Source: Lavandula angustifolia
Lineage: Eukaryota > Streptophyta > Magnoliopsida > Lamiales > Lamiaceae
Length of the DNA: 64,000 nucleotides
Reading direction: 5' to 3'
Assembly (NCBI GenBank): GCA_028984105.1
Contig: CM054818.1
Location: 26,668,643 to 26,732,642, forward strand
Part shown: positions 35,311 to 46,769 of the stretch, piece by piece
Layout of the letters: every line of letters begins with the position of its first letter
Position numbering within the stretch: position 1 is the stretch's first letter
The notes under the pieces: model-generated
Databases searched by the model: none
What the model was told of the DNA's origin: nothing
The model's input: only the letters and a program-made list of their open reading frames with translations
Program-made: the position numbers and the translations under genes

Positions 35311-35615
35311 TCGTATATAAATAGACTCATATGATTATTATGAGGTCGGAATACCGAATAATTATATGTAATCAAATTTTCTTATAATAAGGTTTATATA
35401 TATAAAGGTTTATTGAAATGAAGTGTAAAGTGCGTTTGCTTACTTTCTATTTGTGGCCGAGTTTCTATACTTAGTTGGGATTTCTTCAGATTGAGTCTAA
35501 CTTCCTCATTTAAGGACCATCAAATTTTATTTTCCAATAGTATTCCCATAAGGTAATGTATGCTTATGTCTCGATTATTCATTACACAAGATTATAAAAT
35601 CTGCATAATGTAATA

Positions 35616-35846
35616 CTCCCTCTGTCTCGCTTGACATTTCTTGTTTTCTTTTTTGGGTCTCCGTTTGACTTGTCTTGTTTGTTAAAATAAAAAATAATTA
35701 CTACACAAACTCTCATTTTTTCTTTATTTCTTTATGGGGCCTATATCTGTCTACAGACAATCGTCCACTGATCTACACACAACCATCCATTAATCTTAAT
35801 TTTCGTGTCGAAAAGAAACAATACAAGTCGAGCGGGATGGAGGGAG
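35616..35846. mobile_element. Stowaway-like MITE between the PMEI genes, unit 2
   Basis: Copy of 23473-23705 with a few indels in the G-rich arms. Confidence 0.75.
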
Positions 35847-36015
35847 TAACAATTTTTTTTCAATCTCTCTCCACCCAAGCAGGAGACAAAGTAACCGAAT
35901 GATTAATTAATTCTATTACCATATTTTAATTCATCCCACCACACATATAAAATAAAATGACTCAAAACAAAATAATAAATTACCATATACAAATTAAATC
36001 CACCCTTTCCCCATC

Positions 36016-36022
36016 TATAAAA
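36016..36022 (+). promoter_or_regulatory. TATA box of PMEI gene 2, unit 2
   Basis: TATAAAA, 57-63 bases before the ATG at 36079. Confidence 0.6.
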
Positions 36023-36078
36023 ACCCTCTTATCATTCCTCTTCTCCATATTCATTCCACGCAAATTTCATCAAGCAAA

Positions 36079-36620
36079 ATGACTTCTTTCCTTTACACTT
36101 TAATTTCAATTTCATTTTTCATTCTTTCAATCTCATTCTCAGCCAACGGTGATCCAGCCACCCAATCCAAAACAAACCACGTTTGCATTTCTCCTACGAC
36201 TACAATCTTTGCCGTGAAATTTTCACTCAACACTTACTCACCAACGTCACCGACTTCGTAGGGCTAACTCAAATAGCTAATTCGCAAACATTGCTTTTCA
36301 CTACAGACACTTTAAAGTTTGTACAACAATCGGAGAGAAACCAAACAGACAAAACCCTACTAGGTCTTTACAAGATTTGCGATGAAGTTTACGGGATACT
36401 CTTGAATCAGTTTGTCGATGCCAACTTTGCGTTCGCGAAGGGCGATTACAAGTCGATGTTGTTCGATATAGGCAATTGCGAGAGGTTTGTGAATGATTGC
36501 GAGTCTGTGTTGGGCTACAAAGTTCCTGATCTGCATGCCAAGAACGCGAAGGCTAAAGTTCTTGTGAAGATGTCGAACGTTAGCGGTGGGTTGATCGGGC
36601 AACCTGTGTCTCGGGTTTAG
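36079..36620 (+). pseudogene. PMEI paralogue with a single frameshift, unit 2
   Basis: Same structure and same one-base deficit after NHVC as 23937-24478. The domain after the break (YDYNLCREIF to GQPVSRV) is intact in frame 36183-36620. Confidence 0.82.
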
Positions 36621-37213
36621 GGTTTGGTGGTCCGGATAAGGAATATTGTTGATCAAAATTTTGTTATAATAAAGATTGCATGTTATATATAGCGGTCGGG
36701 ATAACGAATATTGATATGTTAATCAGATTTTGTTGTAATAAAGATTGCATGTTATTATCTAGTCTCGAAGTGAAATGCAGTTTATTTTTGTGTTATTACT
36801 AGTTGGCGTCTTTTTCTCGAGATTTTTAACTAAATATTGAAGCTGAAAATCTTGAAACATTAATTTGGTGTTTTTGTTTGTCTGGTTATAATATATCAAG
36901 ATTTCATTTCAATTATTTTCTCAATCCGGTGCATACATAATAGTACAATTAAGACTAGTAACAAGCAGCGAGGTTTAATTAATTTTATTACCAAATTAAC
37001 AATCAAACACAGCATGTTTTATTACCAATCCGGTGCATACATAATAGTACAACTAAGACTATTAGCCAAATAGTAGAAATGAAGATCATATTGAGGCATT
37101 TCTACTATTAGCCAAATAGTAGAAATAAAGATCATATCTAGCCTAAAACCTAAAAAAAAATACATATCTAGTCATTTTGTCCTCATTCAATTTTGTCTCG
37201 TTTAAAACACATA

Positions 37214-37547
37214 GGGCCGATGGGGGCTGAAGGGGGTGTCCATCGGCCGAGAGAAAAAAAAAAAAAAAAAAGGCCGAGCAAATTCATCGGCCGAACCACT
37301 TAATTCTACAGAGACAATTACCCGGGCCGAGGGCTGATGGAGGGCCGAAGGAGGGCCGATCTCCATCGGCCCTGAACATGCTATAAAAAAAAGATTAATG
37401 AAGGGCCGATGCGCTCAACTTGAAGAGGAAAAAAAAAATTAATGAAGGGCACACCAGCCCTCATGCCCTCAACATGATTTTTTTTTTAATAAACCATGTT
37501 GAGGGCCGATGGAGATCGACCCTCCATTGGCCCTCCATCGGAGTCCC
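37214..37547. mobile_element. GC-rich foldback element, unit 2
   Basis: Copy of 25070-25409 with shorter A-runs. Repeated GGGCCGATGG and CCATCGGCCC units. Confidence 0.6.
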
Positions 37548-37734
37548 AAATAATTAGTTGTAAAGACCCGAATAAGACAAAATGGTTATATATGTGGTTT
37601 AGGATAGTATAAGGTTATATTTGTTTTTTTTTACCCATTTGGCTAACATTGCATATTTCCACTATTCGAGATGAGGACTGAGGTCACATAATTGACTTTT
37701 TAAGAGTTGACCGGAAAGTTGAGTGAGGAACTAA

Positions 37735-37996
37735 TTAGAGTGTCAAGTATTTCCTGGTGTAGACAGGAGGTTGCTCTGCGCCGGTGGAGCCGCCTGATCC
37801 GCCGATATTACAATCTTGTTTGCAGACACACTTGAGGTTGTCGCAGTTTCCAGATAAGAAGCCTTCCTTCTCACAAATACCGCCGCAGTTGGTATCACTG
37901 AAGCAGAGCCCTCTGAACAACCTGCTCGGCGTCGAGCACACAGCTGCCTCACCCGCCCTAATCTCTTCTACAATCACCACATATTAATTAATATAT

Positions 37997-38053
<57 letters not shown>

Positions 38054-38119
38054 TGTATACTCACGAAGAGCCAATAGGAGAATAAGAAACACAGAGAGAC
38101 TTGAGAATTGTTTAGCCAT
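37735..38119 (-). CDS. Plant defensin-like peptide, copy 2
   Basis: Two exons, 38119-38065 and 37967-37735, giving the same 95-aa precursor as copy 1: signal peptide, eight-Cys domain starting VCSTPSRLFRGLC, and Gly/Ser/Pro tail. I see no coding difference from copy 1. The intron GA repeat is shorter. The TATA box is at 38180-38187 on the minus strand. Confidence 0.85.
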
Positions 38120-38161
38120 TGTAGAGTGAAAAAGGAAGGATTTGAAGATGATATATGTAAT

Positions 38162-38279
38162 CTGCATACGTGCATTGGCTTTTTATAGAGTGGGAAAATA
38201 CATAATTGGAGAAAAGAGTATTAATTATCTTCCATACATTATTTTTAGTGGAGTAGGAATTTCATTAATAATCACATTC
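38162..38279 (-). promoter_or_regulatory. Defensin promoter segment, unit 2
   Basis: Contains TATAAAAA at 38180-38187. The whole block is inverted at 32846-32963. The left end of the MULE follows about 11 bases further on. Confidence 0.65.
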
Positions 38280-38290
38280 GCAGGGGAATT

Positions 38291-41200
38291 GCAAAAGTAG
38301 GCAATTCTAACAACTCTAATTGCAAAAATAGACACTTTTATTTAAAATTGCATCCAGTAGATACTTTAATTATTTTAATATTGAATTTCATATGTTTGTG
38401 TGCAATGTACTGTAGCTGACAAAATTCTGTTATATGGGGATAAGAGTTGATAGTGATTAGATTCCCCTTTAATAATTTTCTTAATTCTTACTTTTATTAT
38501 TTTAGAGTTCAATTTAGATTAATTATTTGTTGGATTACTTGTAATGAGCAAATCAATTTATATCCGTATATTTAACTAATATAATCGAGAATGATATGTT
38601 ATATTTATTCAATAAAAAAAATTAATGTAGTAATAAATATTCTCTAAATCATTCAAACTATTTAGCATACCCTATACGTGTGCAAGATAATGTTTTTAAT
38701 AACATTAGTTTTGCTACAAAATATTTCCTTTTGTAGTGATTAGATCAATTTATATCCATATATTTAACTAATGGTCATCTAGAATGATATGCTATATTTA
38801 TTCAATGAGAATAAATTAATGTAGTAATAAATATTCTCTAAATCATTCAAATTATTTATAATACCCCACCCATACGTGTGCAATTAGATAATGTTTTTAA
38901 TAACATTAGTTTTGGTTCAAAATATTTCCTTTTATTCTCAATTTTATCAAAATTATCAAGTTTCAAGGACTAATATTCCTGTCATGCGTGTGTTTTTTGA
39001 AAGTCGATAGCTGTCCGAATTTAGCACTATTGTAGGTCCGATCAGATTGTTTGACTTGTGTAAAACTTGATCGGTAATTAATGTTGTTTGGAGCTAAAGT
39101 TGATTTTCAACATATATTGGTTAATTTTCATAAAAAAATTATATTTAGTGCTCACTATTTCATTTTAGGTTTCGATAAATTACTTTAGTGCTGAAAGACA
39201 ATGATATCTCATACTGCCAACATGCCATATAAAATTTTATATTTAGTGCTCACTATTTCAAAATTATTATTATTAATTCAACATTTATCTCATATTTTAT
39301 ATTAGTGTGAAGCATATTAATCTAGTAACAATATTAATCTAGTGTCAAAATTTCTTTCGTAATCAATTTAACCTAAAACTCCATATAAGCCAAAAGTATT
39401 TATTAAATAATAATTGGTTACCGTATGTCATATTCAAGGGGATATTCATAGTCATAGTATTATAATTTGAGATGAAATGGAATGTAACTTTACGTATGTT
39501 AATGGGAAACATTTTCTGTAATGTAAATATAAAATCAAATCCATGCTCCATAGCATCAAGGCTCGAAAACATCTTAATGTATATAGTAATTGAAAACAAT
39601 GACATTCAAAGAAGGTTAAAATTCACATGATTAAAATTGGGTTAAATTACTCAAATCATTATCTACTTGTTGAATTTACTTTATTATTGTGATTCCGAAC
39701 CAAATGATAGCATCGTGATTCCAATTGTACCATCTAAATAGTCAAAGAAATGGTTAATTAGTCAAGGATACGATAAATGGTAGTTGTTCCAACGGTACAA
39801 AGGTGAATTACAAAGGCGAGTTATGAAACTGAAGAAATGAACCCTCCTTCAAAACATTCATCATGACTACATATTCATGATACATTTGTTCTTTGTATGT
39901 CCTGATTGACCACATTGGCTACACTTCTTTGATCGACGAGATCTGTTGCTGCTCCCTGCCTCTGCCCCAGATCGAAAATGCCTCGTCTTTGGACGACCAG
40001 CTTGACGTGTCACCAAAGGGGGCAATACTTCTTGCCCTTGCTCCATTTCGGGCATGGTCCAATCATCCATCGAAGGAAGAGGATTAAAGGATTGTGCATA
40101 CAAATTCTGGGCATTAACTGTTGTGTAGTAACCGGCCACAAACCTATAGATGTCATCACCTGAATGTCTGGCAAACAAAGCGTATTAATAGAATAGTATA
40201 ATAATAATAAAATAAAATAAAATAAATAATTTCTTACGCAATAGCAGCAACTGCATGTGAGCATGGCATCAAATCCAACTCGAATTCGCGACACTGACAT
40301 GTGTACTATTGTAAGTTCACATGAAAGTTATTTCGATCGGTACTTACTTTGAACTGCTCACGTGATGTAGTATATTTACGAGCTTTTTCGATCTCTTCTT
40401 GTAGCTTTTTAGCAGCCACTTCGGTCAATGGATGATTCCAAGCATTTACTACCAGTCGCCTCTCATCAAACCATTTTTCGAGGATATGTCGCACAGTTTC
40501 AATTAGAGAACAAATAGGCAAATGTCGAGCCCACACCAACCTCCCATTCAAAGACTCAGCCACATTTGAAGTGAGGGAACTATACCGACGAACATGACAC
40601 TATGATCGGGCCCATCTTTCTGTGCCTATATCCAAGAGTTTCTGGTAGGCTTCAGGCTTGAGCAATCTTAATCCTTCCATTGCCTTCTCATATTCTGATT
40701 TGCGGTATGCATGCGCTGCTTGATGGAACATTGTGGTTACAGAAGTACCCCAAGACTTGAGTTTGTTAACTAGATGATAGGCGCACAATCCATGAGCAGC
40801 ATCAGGATACACTTCATCAATGGCATTCTTGATACTGATATGCTGGTCAGACACGATCACTAGTTCAGGCTGGGTTCCAAATGCTCCCCTCAATTGATTT
40901 AGAAACCAAGTTCATGATTCATTATTTTCAATTGGTCCAATACCAATCGCTAGCGGCACACATTGTTCGTTGCCATCTTTAGCAAAGCAAAGAACAAACA
41001 TGATACCCTTATTCTTTCCCTTCAAATGTGTTCCATCGACTACTATCACTTTTCTCAAATTAAGCACGAATGCAGCGCGACATGGCCCAAATCCAACAAA
41101 AACATGCTAGAAGCCAACGTCGAGGTCAATTTCTAACTGAGTTATCGTGTCTAGATTACACTCCAACATGTGAAGTTAACTCAGAAGCATATTAAAAGAA

Positions 41201-43536
41201 GTTGCGCAACTGTCATGAATCATCTCAATTGCCATATTTCTAGCACGCAGCGCCTTGTGATAATGAGACTTAATCCCAAATTCTCGGAGCAGCTCCTCTA
41301 TCATTTCACGAGGTTTTAGCATCGTGCCCTCTCTACGTATTTTCTTTGAAAAAAATGTTGCAATTGTCTTTTATAGTTTGCTTTCTTTGGCCCCAACTGT
41401 CCAAAGTCAAACTGGCATGTATGTTGGCTTGAATTTGTATACCTACCAAAATGATTTTCTCCATCTAGCACGTAACTCAAAAGGACATTCCTCAAAGATG
41501 CGAGCACGGTTGTACCATTGATAAAGTTTGGTAGCCTTCAACACTTTAAACTCTCGATGATGCTCTAGATGCCACAATCCCACAGCAGTTGCTAGATCAT
41601 CTTTTGTTTTGAACGTCGAATCAACAAATAGATAACCTTCTTGTATTTTATCTAAATCACTCACCACGAGTGAAGATTCCCCCACAGGAATAAATGGAAT
41701 TAACCAATTATTTATTTGAACTTCTTCATCTTCTTGGGCTCCTTGTATGGGGGTAATTTCTCGTTATTCGGTGGTTCCAACATTGACATAAGCTTGTTCA
41801 AGCCGCCCTCCGCACGTATCCATGTGGCAAAGTCACCGAACATCCCATAATTAAATTGGATCTGCCCACCACCATCATCATCATCATCATCATCATCTTC
41901 TTCATCATCATCTCCTTCTTCTTCTTCTTCTTCTTCTTCTTCTTCTTCTTCTTCTTCTTCATAATCCTCATCGTCGTCATCATCATCATCAACAATTTCT
42001 TGGTGTTGTTCTTCTTCCTTTACTCCTATTGGATTTCTCATTCCGCACTCGTCACTCGAAACGTAAGGTACATATGGTTCTTGTTCGGAGCTTCCACCAT
42101 CATTACTATTCATGTGAACGATATATATCGTGGCCTCATGGCAAAAGGCGATCGGCCGAATCGGCTCTTCATCGGTATTTAAGAGGGACTTCACCATTCT
42201 ACCCGATCGTGCGTAAGATAAATAGTAAATGAAGTATTGTCTGGACAATGAATTTGCTACCATGATACGATCGATGCTTCTTCTTAATGACAAGATAGAA
42301 ACATCACTAGTTTGAATATATGCAAATTGTTCATCACCGCCAATGTATTGCGTGTTAACCCAATTACCGCCGTACTTCACAATCATGTCAATCCATTGAT
42401 CCATCTGGAAATTACGAGAATAAGTCTTAAATAGTGTGTTTCATGATTATCTAATTAATAAATAAGCATTTCATCGCGTTAGGCAAAGCAAAATAGGCAT
42501 TTAACATTTATAAATTCATATTACTTAAAAATATCACTTAACAAATACCAAAAATAAAAATAAAAAACACACTTTAGCTCTTAGCATATTTAACATTCTC
42601 ATATAGCACTAAAATATATTTATAAAAAACTAAGAAGTATTAAAGGGAACTAACATTCAATTCCATACTTAAAATAAACAAAAGATGTTGAAAATCAAAT
42701 TTAGTTCTCGAAGTAGACAATTCATCACGCCGATCATCTCTCAATTAAGCAAATTATGCATTTCATCATGTTCATCATCTCTAATATAAGCAAAATAGGC
42801 TTATAATGATCAAAATGCATTTTAGGTAAACTTGTTACTTATAAAATAACTAAAATAATAAAAAAGTACTTAAGGTACTTGGAAAACTTTAAAATATCAC
42901 TTATAAAATGCCATTACAAAACAAGGCATACTTTAGGTTATAAGAAAATATACAAAATGGCTCTTTCACGGCACTAAAGTTAATTATTCTGTACAAAATA
43001 GCTAAAACATGCTGAATAGCAACTTTAGTTCTCGAATTAAGCATTTAGGTCTTGGAAAATATAACATTCTCATTCAGAGCTAAAGTACATTTATCAAAAC
43101 CTAATAAGTCTTACCTGGACACTAAAGTTAAATATTCTATACAAAATAGCTAAAAATACTGAATATCAACTTTAGTTCTCGAATGAAGCTTTTAGTCAAC
43201 ATTAAAGATAATACGCGAATATATTAATAAACTAAAACAAAAACTAGAGACTAGAGAGAAAAAGAATAACGTTACCTTCTAACTTTGATGAACTGATTTA
43301 TTAGCGAAAAGATACAATAAAATGAACAAGAATGATCAATAGCCCAGAAAGGGTGCCATATATTGTTTTTCTTGAGAGTCAAAAACTACTTTTTTCTTCA
43401 ACAATCTATCAAGTGTTAGTTTAGTACCTGTCAAACCCAACTAATATAGAATAAAATATTCATTTGTCTATTAAGTGCAATTTATTATAAAAGTGTCTAT
43501 TTTTGCAATTTTGATTATTGGATTGCCTATTTATGC
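38291..43536. mobile_element. MULE (Mutator-like element) with long terminal inverted repeats
   Basis: The left end (GCAAAAGTAGGCAATTC, then ATTGCAAAAATAGACACTTT) is inverted at the right end (complement of AAAGTGTCTATTTTTGCAAT, to about 43536). The terminal repeats extend about 80 bp with mismatches. Between them are a minus-strand transposase and AT-rich subterminal DNA, including a repeat of about 150 bp at 42970-43200 (GCAACTTTAGTTCTCGAATT and variants). No target-site duplication is recognisable. The duplication's right breakpoint (40233-40236) falls inside it. Confidence 0.75.
39867..42404 (-). pseudogene. MuDR-type transposase, inactivated
   Basis: Reading from 42404: an N-terminal domain (MDQWIDMIVKYGGNW), a long Asp/Glu tract encoded by GAA/GAT triplets (41880-41990), a plant MuDR DNA-binding-like part (LVVSDLDKIQEGYLFVDSTF), the catalytic-core segment VVDGTHLKGKNKG near 41017-41043, SDQHISIKNAIDEVYP with the HGLCAYHL helix at 40770-40850, and a C-terminal CCHC zinc knuckle CSQCGQSGHTKNKC near 39880. 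In-frame stops at 41107-41109, 40912-40914 and 40600-40602 break the core, so it cannot make transposase. The acidic tract may be microsatellite expansion. Confidence 0.85.
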
Positions 43537-43572
43537 TAAGACTTTTCTTTTTTTTTCTATTGTCTTTACGTT

Positions 43573-44130
43573 CTACCGTTTTCCGCTATTGTAAAGTGTA
43601 TTAAGTGCTATTTTACGCCTTCTACTCACCAAACTCTTCACTTCTTCTTCAGACCAACTACACAACGAATCATCGTTGTCTTCAGATTCATCGCTCCACG
43701 ACTCGCTACTCAACTCATCTTCACTTCCAGAAACCACAAAAAAAGAATCAATCTCATCAACCTCATCGATCATCATCATCGTCATCATCGTCCAAGCCTT
43801 CGAGAAATGGATGGTTTAGCAGCATCTCACAAGTCAATCTAAGGCTACAATTCTTCGCTAAACAACCTTTCAGAAACGCCCTACCCTCCTCGAAACCTCA
43901 TTAGGAATCTCAGCCCTTGTAATCCCAATCCCAATCTTCCTAAGAACATCAACAGCTTCCCTCCTGCACGTAATCCATCACAGCCTCCGGCGACAAATAC
44001 CGCGGAGTGCCCTCCCACCTCTGCCCTAATTTCCTCTTCTTCACCCTCTTCGCCACTCCAAAATCCCCAATATTTGCCTAAACCCGGCTGCAATAGTGCA
44101 AAATCCCCAATATTCGCCAATCCGAAATCA
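43573..44130 (-). pseudogene. MAPKKK-like protein kinase fragment
   Basis: The minus strand reads GDFGVAKRVKKRKLGQRWEG, then TPRYLSPEAVMDYVQEG (activation segment and APE-like motif) near 43950-44070. After frame breaks it reads EMLLNHPFLEGLDDDDDDDR (kinase C-terminus) near 43763-43825. A Ser/Glu-rich tail (SEDELSSESWSDESEDN) lies beyond. The N-lobe with the Lys and catalytic loop is missing. The combination resembles plant MEKK-subfamily MAPKKKs of the MAPKKK17/18 type. Next to the MULE right end. Confidence 0.7.
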
Positions 44131-44265
44131 CCAATAATTACTAAATAAACATAATTACAAAAGAAAATATTTGCCTAAACCCGGCTGCAATAGTGCAAAA
44201 TCCTCAATATTCGCCAGTCCAAAATCCCAAATAATTACTAAATAAACATAATTACAAAAGAAAAT
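44074..44265. repeat. 97-bp tandem duplication beside the kinase relic
   Basis: TTGCCTAAACCCGGCTGCAA recurs at 44074 and 44171, followed each time by the same AATATTCGCCA...AATAATTACTAAATAAACAT stretch. Part of it repeats the DFG-region codons. Confidence 0.85.
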
Positions 44266-44894
44266 AAAAGAATTATGCAGTTTCGACACGCTGCAATAGT
44301 GCAAAATGCTAGAATTACGTATTGTTGGGTAAATTCTATGTTGAATCACAAATTATACTTTTTTTTAATGACGAAAGTAACCCGCCTATTGAAATATTTA
44401 ATTGATAAACTTCATTCTTATTTTCTAGCCTGCAAACAATACAGCATAAGTAGCAAACTCCACATAATAGTCGAAATATTTAATTGATAAACTCTATTTT
44501 TATTTTCTAACCTGCAAACAACACATGAATAAAGTCAAGATCATGTACTCAATCATAAATAATGATTCGGCCTTAGTGGATATTGAGGATATGTAATTAT
44601 TTGATTTTGATAATATGAAAGAGAAAAAAATAGATTCATGAACAAGTAATCTTAAATAACAATTACTCACACCCCGATTATATACATATATGCAATTATA
44701 TATAATCAATAATTATATATGGCCTTCATTATTAACCCGATGTGCAATATCTTCAATAATCGGAAACATTTTTGTTTGTTCATTTGGTACCACATATTAA
44801 TTAATTAATATACAACTCTCTATCGTAAAGTCTTTAAAAAAAGTATTAATTTCTTTAATTAATTCCGATTCCTCAGGGTTAAGCAACGTCATTA
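44266..44894. other. AT-rich flank of the carboxylesterase
   Basis: A direct repeat (ATATTTAATTGATAAACT, 44394 and 44476) and otherwise low-complexity AT-rich DNA. No TATA box stands out. Confidence 0.4.
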
Positions 44895-45008
44895 GTGGAA
44901 AGTCTGTCAAATTCGTCATTATGTAGAGAGAATTTCTGGACTTTAAACTTCTTATCAATTTACGAACTCGCCGCCTCAGTCGTGTCCTACGATCTCGCCG
45001 CCTCCGCT

Positions 45009-45967
45009 ATGTCCTCCGATCCCCTCGCCGCCGTGGGCTTCAGCCGGAACACCGACGGCTCTGTTAGACGCAACTTCACAATTCCGGCTACTCCGGCGTC
45101 ATCCGACCCCAACGCCGACACTGCCGTCCTCTCCAAGGACGTCCCCGTCAATCCCTCCACCAACACCTCCGTCCGCCTCTTCCTCCCTCGCACAGCCCCT
45201 GGCTCACCCAAACTGCCGCTCATACTCTACGTCCACGGCGGCGGCTTCATCCTCCTCAGCGCCGCCTCCACCATCTGCCACCACTTCTGCTCCACCCTCG
45301 CCCTCAAAATCCCAGCCCTAGTCTTCTCCCTTGACTATCGCCTCGCGCCGGAGCACCGCCTCCCCGCCGCTTACGACGACGCTATGGAAGCCCTAGCTTG
45401 GGTCAAAACCACCACCGACGACTGGATCTCCAATTACGCCGACTTATCCAACTGCTACCTCATGGGATCCAGCGCCGGCGCCAACATAGGCATAGCCTTA
45501 CACGCCGGACTACGCGCCGCCGCACGCGACGGCGATCTCATACCTTTACAATTAAAGGTTTGATTCTGCACCAGCCATTCTTCGGCGGCGTGGAGAGGAC
45601 GGCGTCGGAGATCAAGCTGGCCGTTAATAAAACTCTTCCGCTCCCCACGAGTGATGTAATGTGGCAGTTGTCGCTGCCGGAGGGCGCTGATCGAGACCAC
45701 GATTATTGTAATCCGATGAAGGGGAAGGTGTTGCAGAGTTTGGATATGGTGAAGGATAAGGGATGGAAGGTTACGGTGACCGGCTGCGGCGGAGATCCGT
45801 TGATTGATAGGCAGAAGGAGTTCGTGAAGGCGTTGGAGGAGAAGGGCGCGGCGGTGGTGTCGAAGTTTATCGACGGCGAATATCATGGCTACGATGCTCT
45901 GGAACTTTCTAAAGCTGACCTCATCATGTCTGCTGCAAAGGAGACCGTCCAAACATCCACCTCGTAA
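45009..45967 (+). CDS. Class I carboxylesterase (CXE, GID1-like alpha/beta hydrolase), one frameshift
   Basis: Intronless. The likely start is ATG 45009 (MSSDPLAAVGFSRNTDGSV), which fits the family; an in-frame upstream ATG at 44895 would add 38 residues. The first part reads HGGGF (oxyanion hole, about 45231-45246) and GSSAGAN (Ser nucleophile elbow, about 45465-45485). After LIPLQ the frame is lost by one missing base near 45550-45553. It resumes as IKGLILHQPFFGG and continues through CGGDPLIDRQ (Asp region) and GEYHGY (His) to the stop at 45967. With one extra A the protein would be about 320 aa, the usual length. Strongly GC-rich compared with its surroundings. Hydrolyses small esters; the natural substrate is unknown. 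Either a sequence error or a recent pseudogene. Confidence 0.8.
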
Positions 45968-46237
45968 ATTTCATCTTAAATTCATCTGGTTGTGATAATT
46001 TAAAGATAATTAGCCAAATTAAAAATATACTTACGGATAATAATAATAATACCAGTATGACGGCATGAGTATCGGAGTATGTCAATACAATTTGTTAAGA
46101 AAATCGAGTATTTATGATGTGTTAAAATATTCTATTAGTTCTCTACTGGTTTAATTTGATTCATGTTTTACCCTCTCTTTCATTTAATTCATTTTGATTC
46201 CAAAATATTTGCAGCAAAACAATCATTTATTGTAATT
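45968..46237. other. 3' flank of the carboxylesterase
   Basis: AT-rich, no gene. Confidence 0.4.
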
Positions 46238-46490
46238 CCTCAGTTTCGTCTGAAGCGATCCATTCAATTTGGTATTGAAATTAAGAGAGTAAATCTTCAG
46301 TCTCGTCTGAAGCGATCCATTCAATTCTGGTATTGAAATTATTCTGGTGTTGAAATTAAGAGATCAGATCCTCAACCTTGTTTGAAGCGATCCATTCAAT
46401 TCCAGTATTGAAATTATTCTCGGTGTTGAAATTAAGAGAGCATCCTCAACCTCGTTTGAAGCGATCATTCTGGTATTGAAATTAAGAGAA
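46238..46490. repeat. Imperfect tandem repeat array, about four units
   Basis: Units of roughly 60-75 bp, each with a CTCG/TCTGAAGCGATC-like core, then ATTCAATT, TGGTATTGAAATT and AAGAGA. Unit length varies through extra ATTCTGGTGTTG blocks. Followed to about 46760 by decayed MITE-like sequence (TCGTTTTAAATGGGA, GGGACGAAGGGAGTA). Confidence 0.8.
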
Positions 46491-46769
46491 TATATGATAA
46501 AGTATGAGAGAAAATGAGTGAGATAGTGAGAGTATAAATGATAAAATGAGAAAAATAAATAATAAAGTAGGAGAAAATGTAATAATTTTTTTGAAAAGTT
46601 ATATCATCTTCAAGAAAATGAGTCGTTTTAAATGGGATGAGTCGTTTTAAATGGGAATTCCAAAAAGAAAAGTATGTCGCTTTAAATGGAATGGAGAGAA
46701 TACTATTTATCTTGTTAAAAATGATTCTTTTTCTTTTTGAGAAATGGGACGAAGGGAGTACTATTTATC

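Larger units (their letters stand above)
28112..40236. repeat. Tandem segmental duplication, unit 2
   Basis: Direct copy of unit 1. Junction sequence at 28108-28111 is CTTA, shared with both original breakpoints (14560-14563 and 40233-40236). By eye nearly identical apart from PPR deletions, short indels and microsatellite lengths. Confidence 0.95.

Noticed and set aside
41856..42182. Plus-strand ORF rich in Ile and Phe runs
   Set aside because: Shadow of the Asp/Glu-coding triplet repeat of the MULE transposase on the minus strand.
45455..45952. 165-codon minus-strand ORF
   Set aside because: Antisense shadow of the GC-rich carboxylesterase coding sequence.
46238..46490. CRISPR-like spaced repeats
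   Set aside because: Units are imperfect, spacers are not unique, and the genome is clearly a plant's.
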